From: Collimonas sp. OK607
GTDB taxonomy: Bacteria > Pseudomonadota > Gammaproteobacteria > Burkholderiales > Burkholderiaceae_D
DNA length: 64,000 nucleotides
NCBI RefSeq assembly: GCF_900111995.1
Contig: NZ_FOKF01000005.1
Location: forward strand, 1 to 64,000
Direction: 5' to 3'
The notes beneath the pieces were generated by a model. The model worked only from the letters and a program-made list of their open reading frames with translations, was not told the origin of the DNA and ran no database searches. This document shows, piece after piece, positions 1 through 8,237 of the stretch. A program made the position numbers and the translations under genes. Positions within the stretch are counted from its first letter, which is position 1. Every line of letters starts with the position of its first letter.

Positions 1-254
1 TCCGGTTTCATCGCCTGAGCCATAAACATCGACAGCGTCTCCGTTGGCGCGAAGAGCCGTTCACGGTGAACCGGCAACGACGCCTCCAGTGTGTCAAATA
101 GTTCCGGCGAAGTAAGTAGATCGAAAAAACGAAATGCGTCGTTGGTGGCAGCGTGATGTCGAACCCGACGTTGCCGAGATAACACAGAACGATTACTATG
201 CATGAGGGCTGGCTCTTGGATGGTGGCGATGGTTTGGCGACTTAAGCTTACCAT
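1..254 (-). CDS. IS4-type transposase, N-terminal part (runs off the left edge)
   Basis: An open frame reads leftward from an ATG at 254-252 to the window edge without a stop, giving 84 residues. The peptide begins MVSLSRQTIATIQEPA and continues with an Arg/His-rich stretch (SRQRRVRHHAATNDAFRFFD) and LFDTLEASLPVHRERLF. This is the N-terminal look of IS4-group DDE transposases, which bind the insertion-sequence ends through this region; the catalytic residues lie beyond the edge. The family assignment is from recognition of the N-terminal pattern, not from a search. A second in-frame ATG (residue 18) is possible. Flanking sequence to the right (285-463) has repeated GGGGTCAGAGT-like motifs that could include the element's end. 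Confidence 0.65.
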   Translation of the reverse strand, partial: MVSLSRQTIATIQEPALMHSNRSVLSRQRRVRHHAATNDAFRFFDLLTSPELFDTLEASLPVHRERLFAPTETLSMFMAQAMKP

Positions 255-284
255 CTTGCCAGCCTGTTTTTCCTCACTAATTCA

Positions 285-463
285 GGCACTTAGCGCTTAA
301 GTAAGTGCCATTCCACTCTGACCCCGCTTAGTGGACCACGGAGCACAAGCAGTGAAACAAAAAGAAACAAACCGGCGATAAGTGAGCTACCGCTCTCCGA
401 AGCCGTGATGTGAGGTCAGAGTCGAGTTTCGCGATAAAACCTGCGAAAGTCGACTCCGACCCC
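285..463. repeat. Inverted repeats beside the IS4-type transposase (possible IS end)
   Basis: Two hairpins are visible. The first has arms GGCACTTA (285-292) and TAAGTGCC (302-309). The second pairs 415-432 with 443-460, 18 bp with two mismatches around a 10-base loop. The motif GGGGTC(A/G)GAGT or a near match occurs three times, on the minus strand near 315-325, on the plus strand near 414-423 and on the minus strand near 455-463. Such motifs are common at insertion-sequence ends, so the right end of the IS4-type element probably lies here, but no target duplication can be defined because the other end is outside the window. Confidence 0.4.
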
Positions 464-499
464 AGATCACTATGTCATCGATTAGCAACCGAAAGGCAA

Positions 500-1252
500 T
501 CAGTCATCATCGGCCCCACTGGGCAGAATCAACTTGTTCAGCCGGGCTGCCGGCGCGGCTAGCGTCGTGTCATGCCACATGGTTTTCCAGCCCGGCGGCC
601 ATGGCAATGGCGGGCCGCTATATTCAGGCACGTTCTTGCGCACCGGGATCACCGGCAAGCTATGCGGCATGACGCCCTCGCTCCAGCCCAGGCTGAAGGC
701 ATAATCCGGCAGCAAGGCATCGCACACCTTGGCAAACCAGTTGCTATGGTCTTCATCGTTTCCCAATGCCTGCGCCAGGCCATGCGGATCGAACTGCGCC
801 AGCGCGCTTGCCAGTTCCGGTATCGAAGCGCCGGGCTGGTCGCCCCAGCCCAGGATCGGATTGAAATTGTAATCGGCGCCGGACCCGTACCAGCCTTCAC
901 GCCGCGGCCGTTCCATCCAGCTGCGACGTCCGCAAAACAGATGCCAGCGCCAGTGCAAGCCGGACGGTTTGGGCCAGCTGTACAGATACAGCCGTTGATA
1001 GCCGGCGCGATGCAATTCGCGCACCAGCGCCATCAGGCGAGCGTGCGGCATACGGTCTGGCGGTGCGTGACGGAACATGATGGGTTCGCCATCTGCGTGC
1101 TGCACTTCGTCGGAAGACAGATTCAAATCCAGCGTCCGCTTCTCACTGCCGAAACGCGCAGCTATCCAGCCGGTTAACAGGTTAACCGAGGTGATTACGC
1201 CGTAGCCGCGAAAGCGGTGAAAAATAACGGTGCCGGGAGCGATGGGTTTCAT
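500..1252 (-). CDS. Hypothetical protein, 250 residues
   Basis: A 250-residue open frame starts at ATG 1252 and has no signal peptide or membrane segment. The sequence is rich in Trp and Pro (for example SWPKPSGLHWRWHLFCGRR and PPLPWPPGWKTMWHD) and has a short basic N-terminal part, VIFHRFRGYGVI, that looks like a small beta-barrel start. I do not recognise the family. No clear Shine-Dalgarno sequence precedes the start. It stands alone between the IS4 fragment and the divergent dehydrogenase operon. A long frame also exists on the opposite strand (572-1177), but the minus-strand reading gives the more protein-like composition. Confidence 0.6.
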   Translation of the reverse strand: MKPIAPGTVIFHRFRGYGVITSVNLLTGWIAARFGSEKRTLDLNLSSDEVQHADGEPIMFRHAPPDRMPHARLMALVRELHRAGYQRLYLYSWPKPSGLHWRWHLFCGRRSWMERPRREGWYGSGADYNFNPILGWGDQPGASIPELASALAQFDPHGLAQALGNDEDHSNWFAKVCDALLPDYAFSLGWSEGVMPHSLPVIPVRKNVPEYSGPPLPWPPGWKTMWHDTTLAAPAARLNKLILPSGADDD

Positions 1253-1404
1253 GAGTCGGAATTCTTAAAAAAGTGCACGCTTATGGCAAATGTTACCAGT
1301 GTAGCCGCTGCGCCGCGTTTTCATAGGATAGGCAAAAGGCGCAACATCGATTTGCTTACCTCAGTATAATCAAGCAACCCCCCAAGGTAGAAAGGACTAG
1401 CCAT

Positions 1405-2043
1405 ATGAAGCAACGTCCATCAGTTGTAGACGAGCGATCAAGCGACCAGCCCATCACAGCAGCCACCGATAGCGGCGCGTTTTCCGTCGGCAGGCGCAAT
1501 CTCATGCTATTGGGAGGCCTCAGTTTCGCGACGATGAGCATCCCATACTGGCTGCGGCAAGCTTCAGCCCAGACCGTCACTCCTGCCTCCACCTCCGGTT
1601 CTACCAGTTCCCCACCCAGCGCAAGCAACCAGCAGCAAACCGATTTCATGGCCTTGTCGACATTGTTGACCGGCGCGCCGAAACTCAACCCGCGCATAGG
1701 AGCAAGACTGTATAGCGCATTGAGCGCACAAGCGATCGAGTTTGAGAAACAAGCTGCGGCGTTGTGGCAATTCAGCATCGAAAAAAATATCAAGGACGTC
1801 GATAACCTGGCTGCCGCAGTCGGCGCCGGCAGTGCGCTATCGCTGGTCTTGCACCGGATTGTCAGCGCATGGTATCTGGGTGTCGTCGGCGACGGTGGCG
1901 TAACCGGCGGCGCCAAGGTAATCGCATTCGAACAGGCATTGATGTTCGACCAGGTGCGCGATGCCGTCGTGGTGCCGACCTATTGTCGTGCCGCCCCCGG
2001 CTACTGGATTACCCAACCGGCAGTCTTGAAAGCGAGGGTTTGA
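1405..2043 (+). CDS. Membrane-bound dehydrogenase small (gamma) subunit, sorbitol/gluconate dehydrogenase type
   Basis: This 212-residue protein carries a hydrophobic export segment around residues 30-55 preceded by VGRRNLMLLGG, a twin-arginine-like motif, and a predicted cut after QASAQT. Small subunits of FAD-linked membrane dehydrogenases (D-sorbitol or gluconate 2-dehydrogenase type) have this form: they are exported by the Tat route together with the folded flavoprotein. The start at 1405 has the ribosome-binding site AGAAAGGA. The next gene begins 2 bases after its stop, and the third encodes a triheme cytochrome c, which completes the standard three-subunit complex oxidising a sugar, sugar alcohol or aldonate in the periplasm. 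The exact substrate cannot be read from the sequence. Confidence 0.75.
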   Translation: MKQRPSVVDERSSDQPITAATDSGAFSVGRRNLMLLGGLSFATMSIPYWLRQASAQTVTPASTSGSTSSPPSASNQQQTDFMALSTLLTGAPKLNPRIGARLYSALSAQAIEFEKQAAALWQFSIEKNIKDVDNLAAAVGAGSALSLVLHRIVSAWYLGVVGDGGVTGGAKVIAFEQALMFDQVRDAVVVPTYCRAAPGYWITQPAVLKARV

Positions 2044-2045
2044 CT

Positions 2046-3647
2046 ATGGCTGACAACTTATCTGCGGATGTTGTGATTGTCGGTTCCGGTGTCGCCGGCG
2101 CCCTGGTGGCGCATCAACTGGCCCTGTCCGGCGCTTCGGTGCTGGTGCTGGAAGCGGGGCCGCGGCTGGAGCGCTGGCGCATCGTCGAAAATTATCGGAA
2201 TACACCGAGCAAAGACGATTTCATGGTGCCCTATCCGTCCACCAAATATGCACCGCATCCCGAATACACGCCGGAAAATAACTACCTGATCCTCAAGGGC
2301 ACGCATAAATACAATTCGCAATACATCCGCGCGGTAGGCGGCACCACCTGGCACTGGGCCGCAGCCGCCTGGCGCTTCCTGCCCAATGATTTCAAGATGA
2401 AAACGTTATACGGCGTCGGCCGCGACTGGCCCATCAGCTACGACGAACTGGAACCCTACTACTATCGGGCTGAAGTCGAACTGGGCGTATCCGGCCCCAA
2501 CGACGGCACCGATCTCGGCTCGCCGCGCAAGCAACCTTACCCGATGGATCACCTGCCGCTATCCTGGAACGACCAGCGCTTCAGCGCCGTGGTCAACAGT
2601 AACGGCCACAAAGTCGTGTCGGAACCGGTGGCGCGCAACAGCCGCGCCTACGATCAACGGCCTAACTGCTGCGGTAACAACAACTGCATGCCGATCTGTC
2701 CGATCGCCGCTATGTATAGCGGCATCATCCATGTCGAGAAAGCTGAAAAAGCCGGCGCCAAGGTGCTGGCGGACGCCGTGGTTTATCGGATAGAAGTCGA
2801 CGCCAAAGAGCGCATCAGCGCAGTGCACTACAAAGATCCGGAGGGAGTTACCCACAGGGTCACCGGCAAGTACTTCGTGCTGGCAGCGAACGGCATCGAG
2901 ATTCCCAAACTGATGCTGATGTCCACCGACGACAAGCATGGCAACGGCGTGGGCAACAGCTCGGACCAGGTCGGCCGCAACCTGATGGATCATCCCGGCA
3001 CCGGCGTCACCTTCCTTGCCAATGAAGACCTGTGGCCGGGGCGCGGCCCGATAGAAATGACTTCCATCGTCGATATGCGCGATGGCGCTTTCCGCGCCGA
3101 ATATGCTGCCAAGAAGCTGCATTTGAATAATATGGCGCAAACCAATCACGCTGCGCAGACGGCTCTGAAAGACGGTCTGGTCGGCGTCAAACTGAATCAG
3201 GAAATCCGCCGTCGCGCCGCACGTACAGTAAATATCAACAGCTTCCACGATATCCTGCCGGATCCGCAAAACCGCATACGGCCAAGTACGGAAAAGCGCG
3301 ATGCGCTTGGCATTCCGCAGCCGGAGATTACCTATTCGATCAACGATTACGTCAAGAAAAGCGCAGTGCTGACGCACCAGGCCTATGCCAGCATCGCCGC
3401 CATGTTCGGCGGCACGGACATCAAATTCGACGACGATTTCGCACCCAACAATCACATCATGGGCGCCACCATCATGGGCGGCGATCCACGTGATTCGGTG
3501 GTCGATGCCCATTGCCGTTCACACGATCACGAAAACCTGTTCATCGCCAGCGGTTCGGTGATGCCGGTGGCCGGCACGGTGAATTGCACTTTGACGATTG
3601 CCGCGCTGTCTTTACGCATCGCTGATACTTTGAGGACAGTGCTATGA
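2046..3647 (+). CDS. GMC-family FAD dehydrogenase, large subunit (gluconate/sorbitol dehydrogenase type)
   Basis: This is the flavoprotein that oxidises the substrate and passes electrons to the cytochrome subunit. From the ATG at 2046 it has 533 residues. The N-terminus shows the FAD-binding fold VVIVGSGVAGALVAHQLA with the acidic end VLVLEAGP. A Cys-rich stretch, PNCCGNNNCMPICPIAAM, typical of gluconate 2-dehydrogenase alpha chains, lies near residue 207-224. The C-terminal GMC domain ends in SGSVMPVAGTVNCTLTIAAL. An upstream in-frame extension to 1869 overlaps the preceding gene and is rejected because MADNLSADVVIVG is the natural N-terminus. It has no signal peptide, consistent with co-export on the small subunit. 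It overlaps the cytochrome gene by ATGA. Confidence 0.88.
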   Translation: MADNLSADVVIVGSGVAGALVAHQLALSGASVLVLEAGPRLERWRIVENYRNTPSKDDFMVPYPSTKYAPHPEYTPENNYLILKGTHKYNSQYIRAVGGTTWHWAAAAWRFLPNDFKMKTLYGVGRDWPISYDELEPYYYRAEVELGVSGPNDGTDLGSPRKQPYPMDHLPLSWNDQRFSAVVNSNGHKVVSEPVARNSRAYDQRPNCCGNNNCMPICPIAAMYSGIIHVEKAEKAGAKVLADAVVYRIEVDAKERISAVHYKDPEGVTHRVTGKYFVLAANGIEIPKLMLMSTDDKHGNGVGNSSDQVGRNLMDHPGTGVTFLANEDLWPGRGPIEMTSIVDMRDGAFRAEYAAKKLHLNNMAQTNHAAQTALKDGLVGVKLNQEIRRRAARTVNINSFHDILPDPQNRIRPSTEKRDALGIPQPEITYSINDYVKKSAVLTHQAYASIAAMFGGTDIKFDDDFAPNNHIMGATIMGGDPRDSVVDAHCRSHDHENLFIASGSVMPVAGTVNCTLTIAALSLRIADTLRTVL

Positions 3648-5110
3648 CGGCCCGCTCTCAATTCACTTACCGCCTCGCCCGCTGGATCGGCGGCATGGTT
3701 CTGGTCGCCGGCATGGCGCACGGCGCGGCTGCTGCGGATGCCGCACCGGCTACAGTCTCGACCACACCCGCCGCCCCTCCCAATGCCGACCAGATCACGC
3801 GTGGCGCGTACCTGACTAAAGCTGCCGACTGTATCGCCTGCCACACGATCGACGCGGCCAAGCCGTTCGCCGGCGGTTATCCGCTGGCGACACCGTTCGG
3901 CACCATCTACGGCCCCAACATCACGTCCGACAAAGAGACCGGCATCGGCAACTGGAGCGATGAAGATTTCATTCGCGCGCTACACAATGGTATCGATGAC
4001 GAAGGTAAGCACCTGTACCCTGCAATGCCCTACGCTTCCTATACCAAACTGTCGCGCGACGACGTGCTGGCGATCAAGGCTTATCTGTTCAGCCTGCCGT
4101 CGATACAGCAAAAAAACCTGGAAAACAATTTACCTTTCCCGCTCAACCAGCGCTGGATCCTGGCCGGCTGGAACCTGTTCAATTTCAAGGCGGGCGAATG
4201 GAAGGACGACGCAGCCAAGAGCCCCGAATGGAATCGAGGCGCTTATCTGGTGGAAGGACTGGCCCACTGTCAGGAATGCCATACACCACGTAACCTGACC
4301 ATGGGTGTCGACCTCAAACGTTCTTTCGGTGGCGCGCAACTGGGTGGCTGGACGGCATTCAACATCACACCTGATCCGGTCAGCGGCATCGGCGGCTGGA
4401 AAGACGAAGAAGTGACCCAGTACCTGAAAACCGGCCTGGTGCCAGGCAAGGCTTCCGCTGCCGGCAGCATGGCTGAAGCGATCGAGCATAGCCTGCAATA
4501 TATGAGTGACGCCGACCTGAAGGCGATAGTTACTTACATGCGCAGCGTGCCGGCCATCAGTGATGCGGCCGACAAGAAGCCACGTTACGCCTGGGGCCAA
4601 CCTGCAGACGACGACGCCGATTTGCGCGGCGTAGCCGCAGTATCGGTCAGCAGCAATGCTTCCGGCGGTGCAGAGTTATTCAGCGGGAACTGCGCCAGCT
4701 GCCACTCGGCTAGCGGCAGCGGTGTGGTCGGCGGTTATTACCCGTCGTTGTTCAGCAACAGCGTGGTCGGCGCGCCCGAGCCAGGCAATCTGCTGATGGT
4801 GATCCTCAACGGCGTGCAGCGCGGCGGCAAGGATGGCGAAGCCTTCATGCCCGGCTTCGCAGATCATCTGAACGATGCCCAGATTGCAACGCTGACCAAC
4901 TACATTCTGAAGCAATACGGCCACGCGGACGCGCCAACCATCACTCCTGAAATGGTCAAAACCCAACGTCAGGGGGGACCGGTTTCACCCATGCTGTCTT
5001 TATTGCCGTGGGGGCTGGCGGCGGCAGCGCTGATCGTGGTATTTATACTGTTTTCGTTGTTTGCGCGTCGTCGGCCTCGGCCGCCTGCTCCACGTGCCCC
5101 GCCGAAGTGA
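3644..5110 (+). CDS. Triheme cytochrome c subunit of membrane dehydrogenase
   Basis: The protein accepts electrons from the GMC flavoprotein and delivers them to ubiquinone or the terminal oxidase chain. It has 488 residues, an N-terminal signal peptide (cut near MAHGAAAAD) and three heme c attachment motifs: CIACH at residue 63, CQECH at 209 and CASCH at 350. These match the three-domain alcohol/gluconate dehydrogenase cytochrome family. A C-terminal hydrophobic helix (about residues 457-475) followed by an Arg/Pro-rich tail anchors it to the membrane. The start codon overlaps the stop of the flavoprotein gene (ATGA), indicating translational coupling in a three-gene operon. Confidence 0.9.
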   Translation: MTARSQFTYRLARWIGGMVLVAGMAHGAAAADAAPATVSTTPAAPPNADQITRGAYLTKAADCIACHTIDAAKPFAGGYPLATPFGTIYGPNITSDKETGIGNWSDEDFIRALHNGIDDEGKHLYPAMPYASYTKLSRDDVLAIKAYLFSLPSIQQKNLENNLPFPLNQRWILAGWNLFNFKAGEWKDDAAKSPEWNRGAYLVEGLAHCQECHTPRNLTMGVDLKRSFGGAQLGGWTAFNITPDPVSGIGGWKDEEVTQYLKTGLVPGKASAAGSMAEAIEHSLQYMSDADLKAIVTYMRSVPAISDAADKKPRYAWGQPADDDADLRGVAAVSVSSNASGGAELFSGNCASCHSASGSGVVGGYYPSLFSNSVVGAPEPGNLLMVILNGVQRGGKDGEAFMPGFADHLNDAQIATLTNYILKQYGHADAPTITPEMVKTQRQGGPVSPMLSLLPWGLAAAALIVVFILFSLFARRRPRPPAPRAPPK

Positions 5111-5150
5111 GCGCGATCAACCATAATTATTGAAAAGGAAACTAATTCCC

Positions 5151-5636
5151 ATGGCTTTACGTATTATCGCCACCGGCGGCACCTTCGATAAGCATTACGA
5201 CGAGATCGCCGGCAAACTGACTTTTGCCGCCAGCCACCTGCCGCAAGTGATCAAGCGCGCGCGCATCACTACCGAAATCGCGTTGGAAGAATTGCCTTTG
5301 CTGGATTCACTCGACATGCAGGATATAGATCGCCGACGCGTGCTGGCTTCTTGTACCCATGCTGCGGAACAGTCGATAGTGATCATCCACGGCACCGACA
5401 CCATGCGTGAGACTGCGGCCGTGTTGGGTGCTGCTGCGCTGGACAAGACCATCGTGGTGACTGGCGCGATGATTCCCTACTCGATTGCCAATTCCGATGC
5501 GCTGTTCAATTTCGGCTTTGCTTGCGGCGTTGCGCAAGCCTTGCCTCCTGGCGTGTATGTGGCGATGAACGGCAAGATTTTTGCGTGGGATAAAGTCGAA
5601 AAAAATCGGGCGGCGGGAGTGTTTGAACCGCTGTGA
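5151..5636 (+). CDS. Short asparaginase-like protein (N-terminal domain only)
   Basis: The 161-residue product begins MALRIIATGGTFDKHYDEI, the first conserved block of type I/II asparaginases with the nucleophile Thr in TGGTF, and contains the second block, HGTDTMRETA, with the Thr-Asp of the catalytic set. Full asparaginases have about 330 residues with a C-terminal domain; here the protein ends soon after the first domain, at RAAGVFEPL. Stand-alone domains of this size exist in proteobacteria, so this need not be a broken gene, and activity is uncertain. The ATG at 5151 is chosen over an upstream one at 5130 because GAAAAGGAAA lies at the right distance. It follows the cytochrome gene by 40 bases and is closed by a bidirectional terminator. 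Confidence 0.8.
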   Translation: MALRIIATGGTFDKHYDEIAGKLTFAASHLPQVIKRARITTEIALEELPLLDSLDMQDIDRRRVLASCTHAAEQSIVIIHGTDTMRETAAVLGAAALDKTIVVTGAMIPYSIANSDALFNFGFACGVAQALPPGVYVAMNGKIFAWDKVEKNRAAGVFEPL

Positions 5637-5644
5637 CAGCTTCC

Positions 5645-5735
5645 GTAGGGTGGGCATGAATGCCCACGCGGACCGCAAATTTTCTCGTACCGGTTATCTT
5701 GCTAACACGTGGGAAAAAAAACTTGCCCACCCTAC
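5645..5735. repeat. REPIN-like inverted pair of GTAGGGTGGGC repeats, copy 1
   Basis: The left half begins GTAGGGTGGGCA and folds on itself with TGCCCACGCG. The right half is the inverted counterpart, CGTGGG...TTGCCCACCCTAC. Together they make a 91-base inverted pair in the intergenic space between two convergent genes. Further copies lie at 51550-51622 and 58950-59064. This is the arrangement of REP doublets moved by RAYT transposases; no such transposase is in the window. Confidence 0.75.
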
Positions 5736-5770
5736 TCGACTCCAATACGGACTTCCAAGACGAAAAAAAA

Positions 5771-5791
5771 CGGGGCAGATTTTCTGCCCCG
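5771..5791. terminator. Bidirectional Rho-independent terminator
   Basis: CGGGGCAG and CTGCCCCG pair around a five-base loop. A run of A precedes and a run of T follows, so it can stop transcription from the asparaginase-like gene and from the convergent peptidase gene. Confidence 0.85.
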
Positions 5792-5809
5792 TTTTTACGT
5801 TGATTCAGA

Positions 5810-8023
5810 TTACTTTGCGGCTTCCGTCAATCCACGAGCCTCCAGCAACGGGCCGACTTCCGGCCCGCGTCCGTAGAAGTCCTTGAACAAAGCACTCGGA
5901 TCGGCGCTGAAGCCGCGCGACAGCACCTTGGAGCGCAACAGGTCGCCGTTGGCGCGTTTCAAGCCGCCGTGGGTATCCATCCAGTGCTCGGTATCCTTGG
6001 CCAGCACGTCGCTCCAGATATACGCGTAATAACCGGCCGAATAACCGTTGGCGAAGATGTGCTGGAAATACGCTGTGTGGTAACGGGGCGGCACTACATA
6101 ACCATCGCTGCCGGCTGCAGTCTGCAACGCCTTCGCCTCAAACGCCATGACGTCCTTGGCCGCTGGAGTCCGGTCCGCCGGCAACTGGTGCCAGGCCTGG
6201 TCCAGTATTGAAGCCGCCAGATACTCAGAGCTATCGAAACCGGCATTGAATTTACGTGCAGCCAGGACCTTGTTAACCAGCGCCTGCGGCATCGGCTTAC
6301 CGGTCTTGTAGTGCTTGGCATAGTGCGCCAGAACTTGTGGATTGTGCGACCACATTTCATTGAATTGCGACGGATATTCGACGAAGTCGGGCGGCACTTC
6401 GGTACCTGAGAAGCGCGGATATTCGACGTTGGAGAACATGCCGTGCAACGCATGGCCGAACTCGTGGAACATGGTGTTGACTTCGTCGAAAGTGAGCAAT
6501 ACAGGTTTGCCGGCCGGCGGTTTGACGATGTTGATATTGTTGGACACCACCGGTTTGGTTCCGAACATCCGCGATTGCGCGACATAGCTGTTCATCCAGG
6601 CACCGCCCTGCTTGTTTTCACGCGCGAAAGGGTCGAACAGGAACAGGGCCAATGGCGAACCATCGTGGTTGAACACTTCGAATACGCGTACATCTTTCTG
6701 GTAGACCGGCAGATCGGTGCGTTCCTTGAAGCTCAAGCCATATAACTCGTGGGCCGCGTAGAACACGCCGTCCTGCAAGACATGATTCAATTCGAAGTAA
6801 GGCTTGGTCTGGGATTCATCGAAGTTGTAGCGCGCCTTGCGTACCTGTTCAGCATAAAACGCCCAGTCCCACGGCTGCAACTTGAATGGCTTGGTATGGC
6901 TGGCTTTAGCCTGGCGGTCTATTAGCTGTTGCATCACAGCTGCTTCCTTACGGGCGTTGGCTGCGGCTGCCGGCGCCAGTTGTGCCAGCATGCGGTTGAC
7001 GGCTTCGGGCGTGCCGGCGGTTTCGTCTTCCAGCACATAGGCGGCGTGGTTTGGGTAACCCAGCAATGCGGCACGCTGGGCGCGCAGTTTGACGATCTGG
7101 GCGACCGCCGCGACATTATCGTCGCTGCCGCCATTCGCACGGGTGATCGAGGCGGTATAGATCCGTTCGCGCAGCTGGCGATTCTTGAGCTGCGCCAGCA
7201 GCGGCTGGTCGGTCGTGTTCTGCAGTGCGATCAGCCACTTGCCGTCGAGCTTGCGGTCGCTCGCGGCTTGCGCGGCGGCGGCGATGGACTCAGCCGACAA
7301 GCCGTCCAGATCGGCTCGTTTGTCGACCACTATAGCGCCGTCGTTATTCGCTTTCAGCAGGGTTTGCTGGAATTGCGTGGTGAGCGTGGAAATTTGTTGG
7401 TTCAGCGTGCGCAACTGGTCCTTGTCGGCCGCCGACAAACGGGCGCCGGCGCGGACGAATTCAATGTGATAGCGCTCCAGCAGCCGCAGCGATTCGGGAT
7501 CGAGGCCCAGCGTGCTGCGTTGTTGATATAGCTGATCTACGCGGGCAAATAATTGCGGATCCAGAAAGATGGCGTCTTTGTGCGCAGCCAGCTTGGGCGC
7601 GATGTCTTGTTGGGTCTGGTCCAGCTCAGGGCTGGTATTGGTGCTGACCAGGTTGAAAAACACGTCCGAGACGCGTGTCAGCATTTGGCCGGAACGCTCC
7701 AGCGCCAGGATCGTATTGTCGAAACTCGGCGCCGCCGGATTGGCGGCGATCGCGTTGACTTCCTGGCGTTGTTGCGCCATCCCGGCTTCGAATGACGGTT
7801 TGTAGTCGCTGTCCTTGATCTTGTCGAACGGCGGCAAGTTGTAAGGCAGGGAACTGATCTGGGCGAAGGGAGAACTTGCAGCGAGCGCTGCGGTGGCGGT
7901 GGCTTGTGATGTCTTGGTTGGCGTATCGCCAATAGCCGAGCATCCCATCATTCCCGCAGCCGCAGCTAACATCAATCCGCATAGCGAAATATGTCGTGAA
8001 ATACATCGTGTAGAAATTTGCAT
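5810..8023 (-). CDS. dcp: M3-family zinc metallopeptidase (peptidyl-dipeptidase Dcp type), exported
   Basis: This 737-residue peptidase has the thimet/Dcp zinc signature HEFGHALHG at about residue 520, in which the two His and the downstream Glu bind zinc and the first Glu is catalytic. M3 enzymes of this subgroup remove dipeptides from the C-terminus of oligopeptides. The N-terminus is an export signal with a weak lipobox (AAAAGMMGCS), so the enzyme is probably a periplasmic or lipid-anchored form rather than the cytosolic Dcp. The ATG at 8023 is preferred over the TTG just upstream because AGGAG sits 5 bases before it. It is monocistronic, with a convergent terminator downstream. Confidence 0.88.
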   Translation of the reverse strand: MQISTRCISRHISLCGLMLAAAAGMMGCSAIGDTPTKTSQATATAALAASSPFAQISSLPYNLPPFDKIKDSDYKPSFEAGMAQQRQEVNAIAANPAAPSFDNTILALERSGQMLTRVSDVFFNLVSTNTSPELDQTQQDIAPKLAAHKDAIFLDPQLFARVDQLYQQRSTLGLDPESLRLLERYHIEFVRAGARLSAADKDQLRTLNQQISTLTTQFQQTLLKANNDGAIVVDKRADLDGLSAESIAAAAQAASDRKLDGKWLIALQNTTDQPLLAQLKNRQLRERIYTASITRANGGSDDNVAAVAQIVKLRAQRAALLGYPNHAAYVLEDETAGTPEAVNRMLAQLAPAAAANARKEAAVMQQLIDRQAKASHTKPFKLQPWDWAFYAEQVRKARYNFDESQTKPYFELNHVLQDGVFYAAHELYGLSFKERTDLPVYQKDVRVFEVFNHDGSPLALFLFDPFARENKQGGAWMNSYVAQSRMFGTKPVVSNNINIVKPPAGKPVLLTFDEVNTMFHEFGHALHGMFSNVEYPRFSGTEVPPDFVEYPSQFNEMWSHNPQVLAHYAKHYKTGKPMPQALVNKVLAARKFNAGFDSSEYLAASILDQAWHQLPADRTPAAKDVMAFEAKALQTAAGSDGYVVPPRYHTAYFQHIFANGYSAGYYAYIWSDVLAKDTEHWMDTHGGLKRANGDLLRSKVLSRGFSADPSALFKDFYGRGPEVGPLLEARGLTEAAK

Positions 8024-8135
8024 CAATTCTCCTGATATTGGTTCTGGGAATTATTTTTTTGACGAAACATTCTACGTCAGCATTCAAGGTCGGGGGGATC
8101 ACGGACTATATTGATAAAAACCGGATGTAAAAAAA

Positions 8136-8176
8136 ACACGAAAGACATGACAAAAAATACGCCATGTCTTTCGTGT
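8136..8176 (-). terminator. Strong hairpin terminator after the porin gene
   Basis: Perfect 14-base arms (8136-8149 and 8163-8176, ACACGAAAGACATG and its complement) enclose 13 bases. Read on the minus strand the hairpin is followed by a run of eight or so T, which fits termination of the porin transcript. Confidence 0.8.
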
Positions 8177-8237
8177 AAAAAAGCAGCCCGGTAACGACGC
8201 AAGTTATATTGCGTCTCGCCAGGCAATAATGCGAACT

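Noticed and set aside
1869-2045. Upstream extension of the GMC dehydrogenase
   Set aside because: It overlaps the small-subunit gene and encodes Arg/Gly-rich sequence; the natural N-terminus is at 2046.
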